NCBI GenBank assembly: GCA_001464425.1
Contig: LNEK01000032.1
Coordinates: 35,239 to 99,238, forward strand
Reading direction: 5' to 3'
Length of the DNA: 64,000 bases
Source: Alphaproteobacteria bacterium Ga0077535
GTDB taxonomy: Bacteria; Pseudomonadota; Alphaproteobacteria; Caulobacterales; Aquidulcibacteraceae
Part shown: piece by piece, positions 1 through 8,761 of the stretch
How the letters are laid out: the number at the start of each line of letters is the position of its first letter
Numbering within the stretch: the stretch's first letter is position 1
Notes under the pieces: generated by a model
Databases searched by the model: none
Told to the model about the DNA's origin: nothing
What the model saw: only the letters and a program-made list of their open reading frames with translations
Made by a program: the position numbers and the translations under genes

Positions 1-1
1 G

Positions 2-106
2 CTGCCGATGCGCGGACGGGCCGACAGTTTAAATTTGGCGATCGCAACGGGCGTAATGCTCTACGATCTTTGGCGGAGACGCGGATATGATGGCGCCCGC
101 GCCTAA
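2..106 (+). CDS. TrmH/SpoU-family RNA 2'-O-methyltransferase, C-terminal fragment
   Basis: Partial gene cut by the left edge of the window. The frame open from base 2 reads L-P-M-R-G-R-A-D-S-L-N-L-A and ends in GYDGARA and a TAA at 104-106. The P-M-x-G-x-x-x-S-L-N motif is the conserved motif 3 of SPOUT (TrmH/SpoU) methyltransferases; it forms part of the knotted SAM-binding site and is followed by the final helix. Members 2'-O-methylate ribose in tRNA or rRNA. The stop lies 20 bases inside the next methyltransferase gene, so the two are probably translationally coupled. The substrate (tRNA or 23S rRNA) cannot be told from 35 residues. The family call is secure; the exact member is not. Confidence 0.75.
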   Translation: MPMRGRADSLNLAIATGVMLYDLWRRRGYDGARA

Positions 107-995
107 GATTTTAGTGGCCGACGATTGGCGTGATTACCGGATATTGGATTCCGGCAATGGCGGCAAACTCGAACAGGTCGGGCCATATCGCTTTGTGCGG
201 CCGGAGCCGCAGGCGCTGTGGGCGCCCGCGCTCGGCACAAACGAATGGGACAGTGCCGATGCGATCTTCACCGGCACATCTGGCGAAGACGATGAAGGCG
301 GCCGCTGGCGATTCAATCGCGAACTACCGCAGAGTTGGACGCTGAAATGGGACGATCTTTCGTTCCTCTCGCGGCCGACCCCGTTTCGTCACCTCGCGTT
401 CTTCCCTGAGCACTCGGTGCATTGGCGCTATGCACGCGAATGCTTGAAAGCGCATCGAGGCGCACAGCCGGAAGTGCTGAACCTCTTTGGCTATACCGGC
501 CTCGCGTCTCTCGCCTGCGCCAAGGCCGGCGCGAAGGTGACGCACGTGGACGCCTCGAAGAAAGCGATCGGTTTCGCGCGCGACAATCAGCGCGAAGCGG
601 ACCTGGAGAACGCGCCGATCCGCTGGATCGCCGACGATGCTCTGACCTTCGTGAAGCGCGAAATCCGCCGCGGGCGCCGTTACGACGGCATCATCCTCGA
701 TCCGCCTAAGTTCGGGCGCGGCCCTGACGGTGAGACGTGGCGGCTCGAAGAAAATTTGCCTGAGTTGCTGGACGCTTGCCAGACGCTGCTGCGCACGGAC
801 GCGAACGATCGCGCCAGTGCTAAAGGCTTCATGATCGCGACAGTTTACGCAGTGCGCCTCTCATACTTGGCGCTCGCGCAAACGGCGCAACAGATGTTTG
901 GCGGCGGAGAATGGCAGACCGGTGAAATGGCGCTGCCGCATGAAGGCCGCGAACTGCTGCTCCCAACAGCCATCTTTGCGCGCTGGCGTGGTTAG
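87..995 (+). CDS. RlmI-like class I SAM-dependent methyltransferase
   Basis: A 302-residue protein with a SAM-binding motif I around residues 130-155 (NLFGYTGLASLACAKAGA then HVDAS) and a catalytic D-P-P-K-F-G-R-G-P motif near residue 207. The D-P-P-K-F combination is typical of the RlmI/RlmK group, which make 5-methylcytosine or N2-methylguanine in 23S rRNA. It lacks the N-terminal PUA domain of classical RlmI and carries about 100 residues of other sequence instead, so the substrate is inferred rather than shown. Two adjacent ATG codons at 87 and 90 are possible starts. It overlaps the preceding TrmH-type gene by 20 bases, consistent with a small RNA-modification operon. It ends 4 bases into the convergent dnaE2 gene. 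Confidence 0.7.
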   Translation: MMAPAPKILVADDWRDYRILDSGNGGKLEQVGPYRFVRPEPQALWAPALGTNEWDSADAIFTGTSGEDDEGGRWRFNRELPQSWTLKWDDLSFLSRPTPFRHLAFFPEHSVHWRYARECLKAHRGAQPEVLNLFGYTGLASLACAKAGAKVTHVDASKKAIGFARDNQREADLENAPIRWIADDALTFVKREIRRGRRYDGIILDPPKFGRGPDGETWRLEENLPELLDACQTLLRTDANDRASAKGFMIATVYAVRLSYLALAQTAQQMFGGGEWQTGEMALPHEGRELLLPTAIFARWRG

Positions 996-3900
996 TGAAA
1001 ATTCCGCCCCTTCGGCATCACGTTTGCCGCCGCACTTAAATTGATGCGCACGTTGCGCGGGTGACGCTGCGGGTCACCGCGCCACGAGCCGCCGGGATCG
1101 CCAGATTTGGCTTCGTCGGTGGGCGAGGTTGCATCGAGCTGCGGGCCGGCTTCGGAAAGTTCAGCCAGCAGCGGATTCCAATCGTGCACGCGTTCGGCGA
1201 TGACATGGATGACGCCGCCCTCTTTCTGCACCGGCCCATCGATCGCCACCAACCGCCCACCCAGCACTTCGCGGCGATATTGCTCGAACAATTTCGGCCA
1301 GACGACGATGTTGGCGATGCCGGTTTCATCCTCCAGCGTCATGAAGATAACGCCGGACGCCGTACCCGGCCGTTGGCGCACGAGCACTAACCCCGCAACG
1401 CGCACGCGTTCGCCATTGCGCGCTTCAGTCAATTGCTCCGCTTTGACGGTGCGCCGCGCGCTCAATTCTCCGCGCAGGAGTGCGGCAGGGTGGGTTTTTA
1501 GCGAGAGCCCGATCGTGCGATAATCCTCGACCACATGCTCGCCCAACGGCATCGGCGGCAAATCGAAGTCCGGCTCTTTCGTCGGATCGTGGCTTTGCAC
1601 GAAAAGCGGCAAATCCTCTTGACCGCCAACACGATTTAACCCGCGAACGGCCCAAAGCGCATCGCGCCGATCCAAGCCAAGAGATCTGAATGCGTCTACA
1701 TCCGCCAGCCGCTCAATGCTGGGCGCCGGCAAGCCGCTGCGGAGCCAGACATCGCGAATGGAATCGTAACCAGCGCCGCGATGAGCGATGAGTTGAGCCA
1801 TCTCCGCTTCCTTCAAACCTTGCGCCTGACGAAAACCTAGACGCATGGCGTGCGTAGACCGTACGTCGTCTCGCATATCGATGTGGCGTTGATGTAAACG
1901 AAGCGACGCGGCGGGGCCCGGCTCCAGCGTATTGTCCCACGCCGAATTGTTGATATCGATTGGACGTATCTCTACGCCGTGATCGGCCGCATCGCGAACG
2001 ATCTGGGCTGGCGCGTAAAATCCCATCGGCTGTGCGTTTAGCAGAGCGGCTGCGAAAACATCAGGATAATAGCATTTCAACCAAGACGACGCGTAGACGA
2101 GAATGGCAAAGCTCGCCGCGTGACTCTCCGGGAAGCCATACTCACCAAAACCTTCTATCTGCGCGAATGATGCTTCGGCGAAATCGCGTTCATACCCATT
2201 GCCGACCATCCCCTCGATAAACTTGGCTCTCAGTGTTCCAATCGTACCCACGCGTTTAAACGTGGCCATGGCGCGGCGGAGCTTGTCGGCCTCCGGCGGC
2301 GTGAAGCCAGCAGCGGTGATGGCGATCTGCATCGCCTGCTCTTGAAAGAGCGGCACGCCAAGGGTGCGCTTCAGCACGTCCCACAATTCTGGCTTCGGCG
2401 CTGTCGCCTTTTCCAAACCTTGGCGACGGCGCAAGTAAGGATGCACCATCCCACCTTGAATGGGCCCTGGCCGCACGATCGCCACTTCGATGACGAGATC
2501 GTAAAACTCCTTTGGTTTCAGCCGCGGCAGCATCGACATTTGCGCCCGGCTTTCGACCTGGAAGACACCGATTGAATCGGCGCGATGCAGCATCGAATAA
2601 ACACGCGGGTCATTCGTTTCCGTCGAGTCGAGCCTCAAGACTTTATCGTCAGGATAGTGCTGTTTGCAGAGATCGAAGGCTTTGCGAATGCAGGTAAGCA
2701 TGCCGAGGCCCAGGATATCGACTTTGAGGATTCCCAAATCCTCCAGATCATCCTTGTTCCATTCGACGACTGTACGGTCCTCCATGGCGGCGTTCTGAAC
2801 CGGCACGACATCGTGCAGCTTCTCGCGCGTGATGACAAAGCCGCCCACATGTTGCGAGAGATGCCGCGGAAAGCCATTCAGCTCGTTGGCGAGCGTGACG
2901 CACTGCATCAACTTGACGTCGCTTACGTCCAAGCCCTGCTCTTTAAGGTCCTTGTCTTCAACACCACGCGACCACCAATGCAGCGTCTTGGCCAAACTCG
3001 CGATGCGATCCTCGGAATATCCGAACGTCTTCGCCACTTCGCGGATTGCGCTGCGACCGCGATAACAGATTAAAGTGGCGGCTAGACCCGCGCGATCGCG
3101 TCCGTACTTTTGGTATACATACTGGATCACCTCTTCGCGCCGCTCGTGCTCGAAATCGACATCGATGTCCGGCGGCTCGCCCCGCTCTTCGGAAACGAAA
3201 CGATCGAACAGAAGCGTGTTGTTCGCTGGGTTTACCGAAGTGATGCCGAGGCAGTAGCAAATTGTGGAGTTGGCGGCCGATCCTCTGCCTTGGCACAAAA
3301 TTGGGTCGACCTTATTGCCGTCCTTGTCGAAGCCGGACCGCGCGAACTTCACAATGTCGGCGACGGTCAGAAAATACGGCGCGTATTTTATGCGGCCAAC
3401 GATATCGAGCTCGCGCTCCAAGGACGCTTTCACCTTCTCGGGAACGCCATCGGGGTAACGCTGCTGTGCGCCTTTCCAAGCCAAATGCTCAAGCGCTTGT
3501 TGGGGATCGGTGAAGCCCTCGGCTGTTTCTTCAGGATACTCGTAGCGCAGCTGATCCATCGAGAACGCGATACCGCGAAGAAAGCGCAAGCTCTCCGCCA
3601 CCGCTTCCGGCGCATCTTTATAGAGACGCGCGATCTCTCCTGGCGGCTTCAGCTGCCGCTCGGCGTTTTTTGCGAGCAATGCAGAAGCTTCATCCAGTTT
3701 TTTCTTCTCGCGAATGCATGTGACCACATCAAGCAGCGGCCGGCGGTCGCCGTGGTGCATTAGCGGCTCGGTCGTTGCGAGCAAACGCGCGCCAGTTTGC
3801 ACCGCCAATGTTTTGAGTTGCCGAATGCGGCGGCGATCTTCGCCGCTGAACTGAAATGGCGCCGCGAGCCAGACTTGGCCGGAGGCATCGCCGACATCAC

Positions 3901-4339
3901 GGAGATAGCGCGCCATTGCATCAGGCTCATCGCCCAGAGCGAACTCCGGAATGAGAATTGTCTGCAGATCTTTCGCGTGCGCAAGATAGTCGGCGAAATC
4001 GAGCCAGCACTGACCTTTCGGCGCACGGCGATTGCCGATGGTAAGCAAGCGCGTGAGGTTAGCGTAACCAGCGCGATCCTTGGGATAAACGATCAAGTCC
4101 GGCGTGCCGTCGCGAAACACCAGCCGCGATCCGACTATGACGCGGACGTCGACGCCCTTCTCTTCTTTGACCGATTTCGCTTTCACATGCGCGCGCACCA
4201 CGCCCGCCAGCGTATTGCGATCAGCAACGCCAATCCCGACAAGCCCAAGCTGAGCCGCCTGCTCCACCATCTCTTCCGGGTGCGAGCCGGAGCGGAGGAA
4301 CGAGAAATTTGTGGTGACGCAAAGTTCGGCGAAGCTCAT
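992..4339 (-). CDS. dnaE2: error-prone DNA polymerase DnaE2 (ImuC)
   Basis: A 1115-residue C-family DNA polymerase alpha subunit. An N-terminal PHP domain begins ELCVTTNFSFLRSGSHPEE. The palm contains the catalytic P-D-I-D-V-D-F-E block, followed by a helix-hairpin-helix region and a C-terminal OB fold (RVAGLVLVRQRPGT). DnaE2-class proteins are shorter than replicative DnaE and lack its tau-binding tail, which fits this length. With ImuA and ImuB it forms the damage-inducible mutasome that bypasses lesions and causes SOS mutagenesis. Its ATG overlaps the imuB stop by 4 bases, so the three genes form one leftward operon whose only visible SOS box is at the imuA end. The 3' end overlaps the convergent methyltransferase by 4 bases. 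Confidence 0.95.
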   Translation of the reverse strand: MSFAELCVTTNFSFLRSGSHPEEMVEQAAQLGLVGIGVADRNTLAGVVRAHVKAKSVKEEKGVDVRVIVGSRLVFRDGTPDLIVYPKDRAGYANLTRLLTIGNRRAPKGQCWLDFADYLAHAKDLQTILIPEFALGDEPDAMARYLRDVGDASGQVWLAAPFQFSGEDRRRIRQLKTLAVQTGARLLATTEPLMHHGDRRPLLDVVTCIREKKKLDEASALLAKNAERQLKPPGEIARLYKDAPEAVAESLRFLRGIAFSMDQLRYEYPEETAEGFTDPQQALEHLAWKGAQQRYPDGVPEKVKASLERELDIVGRIKYAPYFLTVADIVKFARSGFDKDGNKVDPILCQGRGSAANSTICYCLGITSVNPANNTLLFDRFVSEERGEPPDIDVDFEHERREEVIQYVYQKYGRDRAGLAATLICYRGRSAIREVAKTFGYSEDRIASLAKTLHWWSRGVEDKDLKEQGLDVSDVKLMQCVTLANELNGFPRHLSQHVGGFVITREKLHDVVPVQNAAMEDRTVVEWNKDDLEDLGILKVDILGLGMLTCIRKAFDLCKQHYPDDKVLRLDSTETNDPRVYSMLHRADSIGVFQVESRAQMSMLPRLKPKEFYDLVIEVAIVRPGPIQGGMVHPYLRRRQGLEKATAPKPELWDVLKRTLGVPLFQEQAMQIAITAAGFTPPEADKLRRAMATFKRVGTIGTLRAKFIEGMVGNGYERDFAEASFAQIEGFGEYGFPESHAASFAILVYASSWLKCYYPDVFAAALLNAQPMGFYAPAQIVRDAADHGVEIRPIDINNSAWDNTLEPGPAASLRLHQRHIDMRDDVRSTHAMRLGFRQAQGLKEAEMAQLIAHRGAGYDSIRDVWLRSGLPAPSIERLADVDAFRSLGLDRRDALWAVRGLNRVGGQEDLPLFVQSHDPTKEPDFDLPPMPLGEHVVEDYRTIGLSLKTHPAALLRGELSARRTVKAEQLTEARNGERVRVAGLVLVRQRPGTASGVIFMTLEDETGIANIVVWPKLFEQYRREVLGGRLVAIDGPVQKEGGVIHVIAERVHDWNPLLAELSEAGPQLDATSPTDEAKSGDPGGSWRGDPQRHPRNVRINLSAAANVMPKGRNFH

Positions 4340-5880
4340 GCGAACAGCCCATGCACGAACCAGCGCGGCGGCTCGTCGCTCTCGCCGTAGAAGCCTTCGC
4401 GATAGAGCCAGTAGCGGCGCCCCTCCTTATCTTCGACGCGATAATAGTCGCGCGTCGGCAGACCACCGAGCCAATCGCCGCTGATCCGCTCCGGCCCTTC
4501 CGCGCGCGTGACTTCGTGCAGCACGCGCCGCCAGCGGAAGCGGATCGGCGGACCATCCGGGACGGTGGCCAGCGTTTCGATCGGTTGCGGACGCGCAAAT
4601 AAAGTGAGCGGGCGGCGCATGACGCCGTCGCGCGGCGACGCTGCGGGCGTTGTCTTCTCAGCTGAGCTACTGAGAGCGGCGCTCCATGCGCCCGCCTTTT
4701 CCGGCGCATGCACTTCGCTGAACTTGGGCCTCAGCACGCGCTTTGGCCCAAGCCGCGCGCTTAACACATCGACAAGCGCAGCAATTTTCTCCGCGCCGGC
4801 ATCGGCTTCCTCCACCGCCGCCAGTGTACGCGCGCCGCCTTCGATGCGCTCAAGCTGCACCACATCGAGCCGCGCCGCTTCAATGCCAAACTCAGCGTCT
4901 AGATTTTCGGCCGCGTGGCCGAGCTTTTCGCGGAAGAGCCGCAGCAGCGGTTTCACTTCGCGTTCAGGACGGCTGACGCCGATCTCAATCACACGGTCAC
5001 GCCCATCCACGCCGAACAGATGCAATGCCGCCCGCCGCGCGCCCGCGCCCCGCAGTTCGAGCTTCTCGATGACGTCAGAGCAGAGATGCTCCGTCGCGAT
5101 CAGGATGGTCTCGACGCTGAAGAGCGGCTCCAGGAAACGCCGGAGCGCAAACACAGACGGCGTCGGACGGCGCGGGCTGAGGGCTTCGGGGGCCCGGCCA
5201 AGCGCTTGATTCAGCCGCAACATCGCGCGCTCACCGGCGCGAGCCGTGAAGGAAGAACGCGGCGCTGTCAGCAATGAGCCGATGGTTTTGAGCCCAAGCC
5301 TCCGCAACAGCGCTGCAGAGGCTTCTTCCAACCGCAGCGCTTCGATCGGGAGAGGCGCGAGCGTTTGCACTGCATCCGCCGAAGCTTGCGTCGCGCGGCT
5401 GTACCGCGCCAAAGCCCAAGCGGCGCCAGGCGTTGGCGCAAGCGCGGCGCGGGCGGCAAAGCCTTGTGCGGCGAGGCGGGTCACGATCTGATCGCGCAAT
5501 GCTGCTTCGCCGCCGAACAAATGGGCGCAGCCGCTAATGTCCAGAAACAATCCGTCCGGTGAATCGATCACGACAAGCGGCGTGAAGCGCTCGCACCAAG
5601 CGGCGATGTGATCGAGCGCGCGGGCATCCTCTTCCGGTTCGGCTTCGATGGCGGCAAGCCCTGGCTGCATTGCGCGCGCATCGGCAAGCGACATGGCAAG
5701 CTTCAACCCAAGCGAAGACGCACGCGCATCGACGCCCGTCAGCAGGAAAGCGCCGGCTTCCTTGGCGTAGATGGCGAGCGGGCGCTGCTCAGGCGCGCGC
5801 CCGGATCTGATCAGCCGGTCCGTATTCAGACGCGGCAGATAGATCGCGAGCCACGTCGCGTTGCTCGAAAGCACGGACAT
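4336..5880 (-). CDS. imuB: ImuB, Y-family polymerase-like mutasome hub
   Basis: A 514-residue Y-family polymerase homologue that acts as the adaptor of the ImuA/ImuB/DnaE2 mutasome. It begins MSVLSSNATWLAIYLPRLN, where catalytic Y-family enzymes have an acidic D-x-D-x-F motif; this loss is the known ImuB hallmark and implies it is not itself a polymerase. A helix-hairpin-helix region lies mid-protein. Near the C-terminus R-P-L-T-L-F is a likely beta-clamp-binding motif, followed by the conserved tail TRDYYRVEDKEGRRYWLYREG. The frame is open further upstream, but that extension lies inside imuA and has no family similarity, so the ATG at 5880 was chosen. It still overlaps imuA by 92 bases and dnaE2 by 4. 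Confidence 0.9.
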   Translation of the reverse strand: MSVLSSNATWLAIYLPRLNTDRLIRSGRAPEQRPLAIYAKEAGAFLLTGVDARASSLGLKLAMSLADARAMQPGLAAIEAEPEEDARALDHIAAWCERFTPLVVIDSPDGLFLDISGCAHLFGGEAALRDQIVTRLAAQGFAARAALAPTPGAAWALARYSRATQASADAVQTLAPLPIEALRLEEASAALLRRLGLKTIGSLLTAPRSSFTARAGERAMLRLNQALGRAPEALSPRRPTPSVFALRRFLEPLFSVETILIATEHLCSDVIEKLELRGAGARRAALHLFGVDGRDRVIEIGVSRPEREVKPLLRLFREKLGHAAENLDAEFGIEAARLDVVQLERIEGGARTLAAVEEADAGAEKIAALVDVLSARLGPKRVLRPKFSEVHAPEKAGAWSAALSSSAEKTTPAASPRDGVMRRPLTLFARPQPIETLATVPDGPPIRFRWRRVLHEVTRAEGPERISGDWLGGLPTRDYYRVEDKEGRRYWLYREGFYGESDEPPRWFVHGLFA

Positions 5881-6481
5881 GAGCGTTCCATTCAATGGTG
5901 AAGCGCGCGCCGGAAGGGCCGCCGCGGCTGCGCATGAGTTCGATGGCGTAAGCGGGGGCCCCGAGTTCGCGGGGTTCAGCGCGGCTTGGCGCCGCCGCAA
6001 CGCGCCAGCGTGTCCACGCGGCGCTGGCTTCCGCGCGCGGGCGCACGAGCAGACATTTAGAGCCATTGCGCTCGGCAAAGAGTAAGAGCCGCCGCGTGGT
6101 TTTCAGATCGAGCGGCTTGCCGCGCCCGCTCAGCGCGCAAATGACAATTGCGCCGCGCGCCGAAAGCGCCTGCTCGGCCGCCCACAGGCAATCTTCGCGC
6201 TTGGCCGCGCGAACGACGATGAGCCGACCAGGATCGAGCCCGAGTTGCGCCAGCCCAGGCGGATAAGGCGCGCCGTCTTCGGCGAACACCCCTTCTTCCC
6301 CGGCCCAGATCACCCCCGCTTGCCTTGCCCAAGAAGCGGCCAGATTGAGCGCAAAACCGATCGCCGCCGGCTCCGAACCGGGATCGGCCGGCCCCATTTC
6401 ATGCAACGGGCCCCCGGCCATTTGGGCCAGAAAGCTGCTGAAGCCATTGAGCGGCTCGGAAAGGACTGGACGGGGACTCAT
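5789..6481 (-). CDS. imuA: ImuA, RecA-like mutasome accessory protein
   Basis: A 230-residue protein of the ImuA/SulA-RecA-like family, first gene of the imuA-imuB-dnaE2 operon. Visible features are a degenerate RecA-type core (GLDPGRLIVVRAAKREDCLWAAEQAL, then IVICALSGRGKPLDLKTTRRLLL) and a conserved C-terminal strand region. ImuA is needed with ImuB and DnaE2 for damage-induced mutagenesis and is thought to interact with RecA or ImuB. The predicted ATG at 6481 directly abuts a GAAC-N7-GAAC LexA-type box, leaving no room for a ribosome binding site. Either the mRNA is leaderless or translation starts at a later codon such as the ATG at 6421. Identity is supported by gene order; the start is uncertain. 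Confidence 0.85.
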   Translation of the reverse strand: MSPRPVLSEPLNGFSSFLAQMAGGPLHEMGPADPGSEPAAIGFALNLAASWARQAGVIWAGEEGVFAEDGAPYPPGLAQLGLDPGRLIVVRAAKREDCLWAAEQALSARGAIVICALSGRGKPLDLKTTRRLLLFAERNGSKCLLVRPRAEASAAWTRWRVAAAPSRAEPRELGAPAYAIELMRSRGGPSGARFTIEWNAHVRAFEQRDVARDLSAASEYGPADQIRARA

Positions 6482-6496
6482 GTTCTCTATATGTTC
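6482..6496. promoter_or_regulatory. LexA (SOS) operator between imuA and ogt
   Basis: The plus strand reads GTTC, seven bases (TCTATAT), GTTC, an exact match to the direct-repeat GTTC-N7-GTTC box established for LexA in alphaproteobacteria. It lies in the 48-base gap between the divergent imuA and ogt start codons. A possible minus-strand promoter, TTGAAT at 6521-6516 and TAGAAC at 6498-6493 with a 17-base spacer, would be covered by LexA. The box is one base from the imuA start codon and 33 bases upstream of ogt, so it could control both. Confidence 0.85.
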
Positions 6497-6529
6497 TATT
6501 CCTTAGAGTCGTTCCATTCAAGAGGCGAA

Positions 6530-7069
6530 ATGTACGCATACGCCCTGTTCGACACTGCCATCGGCCGCTGCGGCATCGCCTGGGGGCCGCGCGGGATCAT
6601 TGGTGTGCAGCTCCCAGAGAAGAGCGAAAACGCGACGCGTACGCGACTGATGCGCCATTGCCCGAGCGCTGATGAGCTTGAGCCGCCAAAGCAGATCGCG
6701 CGCGGCATCGCCGATATCGCGGCGCTTTTGAGCGGCGAGCAAAAATCGCTGCGCACCATCACACTCGATATGAGCCGCACGCCGACGTTCAACGCCCGCG
6801 TTTATGAAACCACACGCGCGATCGCGCCGGGCATGACGCGCACCTATGGCGAAATCGCCCGCGCCATTGGCGATGCAAGCGCCGCGCGCGCCGTCGGCCA
6901 AGCGCTGAGCCGCAATCCGTTCGCGATCGTCGTCCCGTGCCACCGCGTCGTCGGCGCCGACTTTAAGCTCACCGGCTTCAGCGCCAGCGGCGGCATCGCG
7001 ACGAACCGGATGCTGCAGATCGAAGGCTGGCGGGCGAAAGAGCCGATGCTGTTCGAGGAATTGGTCTAG
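6530..7069 (+). CDS. ogt: methylated-DNA--protein-cysteine methyltransferase (Ogt type)
   Basis: A 179-residue suicide DNA repair protein that transfers the alkyl group from O6-alkylguanine to its own cysteine. The active site is the I-V-V-P-C-H-R-V-V block near residue 130, followed by the FSASGGIATNRMLQIEG segment typical of the Ogt/MGMT DNA-binding domain; the RTYGEIARAIG helix lies just before it. The N-terminal Ada-type domains are absent. The frame is open upstream into imuA, but the ATG at 6530, preceded by AGAGGCG, gives the normal family length and starts with YAYALFDTAIGRCGIAW, a proper N-terminal domain. It is divergent from the SOS mutasome operon with a LexA box in between, which suggests possible co-induction by DNA damage. 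Confidence 0.9.
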   Translation: MYAYALFDTAIGRCGIAWGPRGIIGVQLPEKSENATRTRLMRHCPSADELEPPKQIARGIADIAALLSGEQKSLRTITLDMSRTPTFNARVYETTRAIAPGMTRTYGEIARAIGDASAARAVGQALSRNPFAIVVPCHRVVGADFKLTGFSASGGIATNRMLQIEGWRAKEPMLFEELV

Positions 7070-7124
7070 CGGGAACCAATCCGCAGCCCCCGCATTGCTC
7101 CGCCGCAATCACCCGAGGCGCCCA

Positions 7125-7514
7125 ATGACCGGCTTTGTCGACAACATCGAAACCCTGACCACGCAGAATACCGACTTTCGCCGCGTCATCTACACGGGCG
7201 AGCACCTCCAACTGGTGCTGATGTCGCTCGAGCCCGGCCAAGACATCGGCTCGGAAGTCCACGCCACGCACGACCAATTCTTCCGCATCGAAAGCGGCAA
7301 AGGCGAAGTCGTCATCGACGGCGAACGCAGTCAGGTGAAGGACGATGACGCCATCATCGTCCCGGCCGGCGCACAACATAACGTGATCAACACTGGCTCA
7401 GAGCCGCTGCGCCTTTACACACTCTACGGCCCGCCGGAGCATCAAGACGGCGTTGTAGCGCCGAATAAAGACAACGTCGAAGAAGAGCACTTCGATGGAC
7501 GGACGACCGAATAA
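7125..7514 (+). CDS. cupin-domain protein
   Basis: A 129-residue single-domain cupin. Cupin motif 1 appears as GSEVHATHDQFFRIESGKGEV, with H-x-T-H-D and E as candidate metal ligands, and motif 2 as DDDAIIVPAGAQHNVINTG with its histidine. Such proteins bind a divalent metal in a small beta barrel, and functions range from sugar isomerases to storage and signalling, so no reaction is assigned. The ATG at 7125 follows a GAGG element; the frame is open 30 bases further upstream but without support. It sits 55 bases after ogt on the same strand, and its stop is directly followed by the stop of the convergent acyl-CoA dehydrogenase gene. Confidence 0.75.
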   Translation: MTGFVDNIETLTTQNTDFRRVIYTGEHLQLVLMSLEPGQDIGSEVHATHDQFFRIESGKGEVVIDGERSQVKDDDAIIVPAGAQHNVINTGSEPLRLYTLYGPPEHQDGVVAPNKDNVEEEHFDGRTTE

Positions 7515-8750
7515 TCACCGCCCGCTGGGCAAATCCTTGAACGCGACACCCTTATCGACGCGCACATCTTGCGGAAGCCCCAGCACCCGCTCGGCGATGA
7601 TGTTCTTCAAAATCTCATCGGTGCCGCCGGCGATGCGCAGGCCCGGTGCGAACATGTAGCTTTGGTGGAAGGCGCCTTCGAGCGGGGCGAGGTCGGGATC
7701 GTTGATGATGCCGAAATGGTCCTGCGCTTCGATCGCGGTGTTGGCGATGTCCATCATCTGATTGGCGTTGATGACTTTGCCGATCGAGCTTTCCGGGCCA
7801 GGCGTTTGGCCCTTCGAGAGCGCCGTCATGGTGCGGAATTTCGCGAGCTTGTAGCCCTCCGCGCGCACGATCCAATCGGCGAGCTTCTGCCGGAATGCTT
7901 CGTCCTTGATCAGCGCGCCTCCTCCGGTCGGCGAACTGATGCCGCGCGCGAAATCCAGAATTTCTTTGTAGTCGGGGCCGTAGGAGCCGCCGACAGCGAG
8001 GCGCTCGTTCATGAGTGTAACGAGCGCGACATTCCAGCCCATGCCCGGATCGCCCAAGCGGCTGGAATCCGGAATACGCACGTCAGTAAAATAGACTTCG
8101 CTGAACTCGCGCCCGCCTGAGGCTTGGTGGATTGGCCTTACCTCGACGCCCTTCTGCTTCATATCGACGATGAACATGGTGAGGCCTTTGTGCTTCTCCA
8201 CGTCCGGATTCGTGCGCACCAGCAAGATGCCGTAATCCGAGAATTGCGCGCCTGTCGTCCACACTTTCTGACCGTTGACGATCCAATCGTCCCCATCACG
8301 TACGGCTTTGGTCTTCGATGCGGCGACATCGGAACCCGCGCCCGGCTCTGAGAAAAGTTGACACCAAATCTCTTCGCCGCGCAGCGCTTTGGCGACGTAG
8401 CGATCCTTGGTCTCTTCGTCAGAGAATGCGATCACGGTCGGCACGCACATGCCAAGACCAATCGAGAACGGCGCGGCCGGAGCGTCGAACTTCGCTTCTT
8501 CCTGGTTGAAGATCACCGAGTAGATCGGCGGCAGGCCGCGTCCGCCCTGCTCTTTCGCCCAGGTGATGCCGGTGAAACCCGCCTCAGCCTTCTTGGCCTG
8601 ATAGGCTTTCGCCGCTTTCAAATACTCAGCCGGCGACAGCTTGCGCTGTAGCCGTTCGCTCTCGGCGCTCTTCGGCTTCACATTCGCTTCAAGAAATGCG
8701 CGCGCTTCGGAGCGGAACTTGGCTTCTTCAGGCGTATCGTTGAAATCCAT
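7515..8750 (-). CDS. acyl-CoA dehydrogenase (FAD)
   Basis: A 411-residue acyl-CoA dehydrogenase that oxidises an acyl-CoA to the 2,3-enoyl-CoA and passes electrons to ETF. Family signatures are the FAD-contact block QLFSEPGAGSDVAASKTKA, the WIVNGQKVWTTGA strand with the W-T-T motif, and the C-terminal GGTDEILKNIIAERVLGLP segment. The ATG at 8750 begins MDFNDTPEEAKFRSEARAFLE, the normal N-terminal helix; longer versions would add a basic, unrelated leader. It lies 11 bases downstream of a second, shorter acyl-CoA dehydrogenase, so the two probably form a co-transcribed pair. Paired FadE genes of this kind can make heteromeric enzymes for steroid or branched acyl-CoA substrates, but the substrate is unknown here. 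Confidence 0.85.
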   Translation of the reverse strand: MDFNDTPEEAKFRSEARAFLEANVKPKSAESERLQRKLSPAEYLKAAKAYQAKKAEAGFTGITWAKEQGGRGLPPIYSVIFNQEEAKFDAPAAPFSIGLGMCVPTVIAFSDEETKDRYVAKALRGEEIWCQLFSEPGAGSDVAASKTKAVRDGDDWIVNGQKVWTTGAQFSDYGILLVRTNPDVEKHKGLTMFIVDMKQKGVEVRPIHQASGGREFSEVYFTDVRIPDSSRLGDPGMGWNVALVTLMNERLAVGGSYGPDYKEILDFARGISSPTGGGALIKDEAFRQKLADWIVRAEGYKLAKFRTMTALSKGQTPGPESSIGKVINANQMMDIANTAIEAQDHFGIINDPDLAPLEGAFHQSYMFAPGLRIAGGTDEILKNIIAERVLGLPQDVRVDKGVAFKDLPSGR

Positions 8751-8761
8751 TGTTCTGATCC

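Noticed and set aside
6245..6529. N-terminal extension of ogt
   Set aside because: The 95 extra residues lie opposite imuA, are Arg/Gly/Pro-rich, and cross the LexA box; the ATG at 6530 gives the normal family length.
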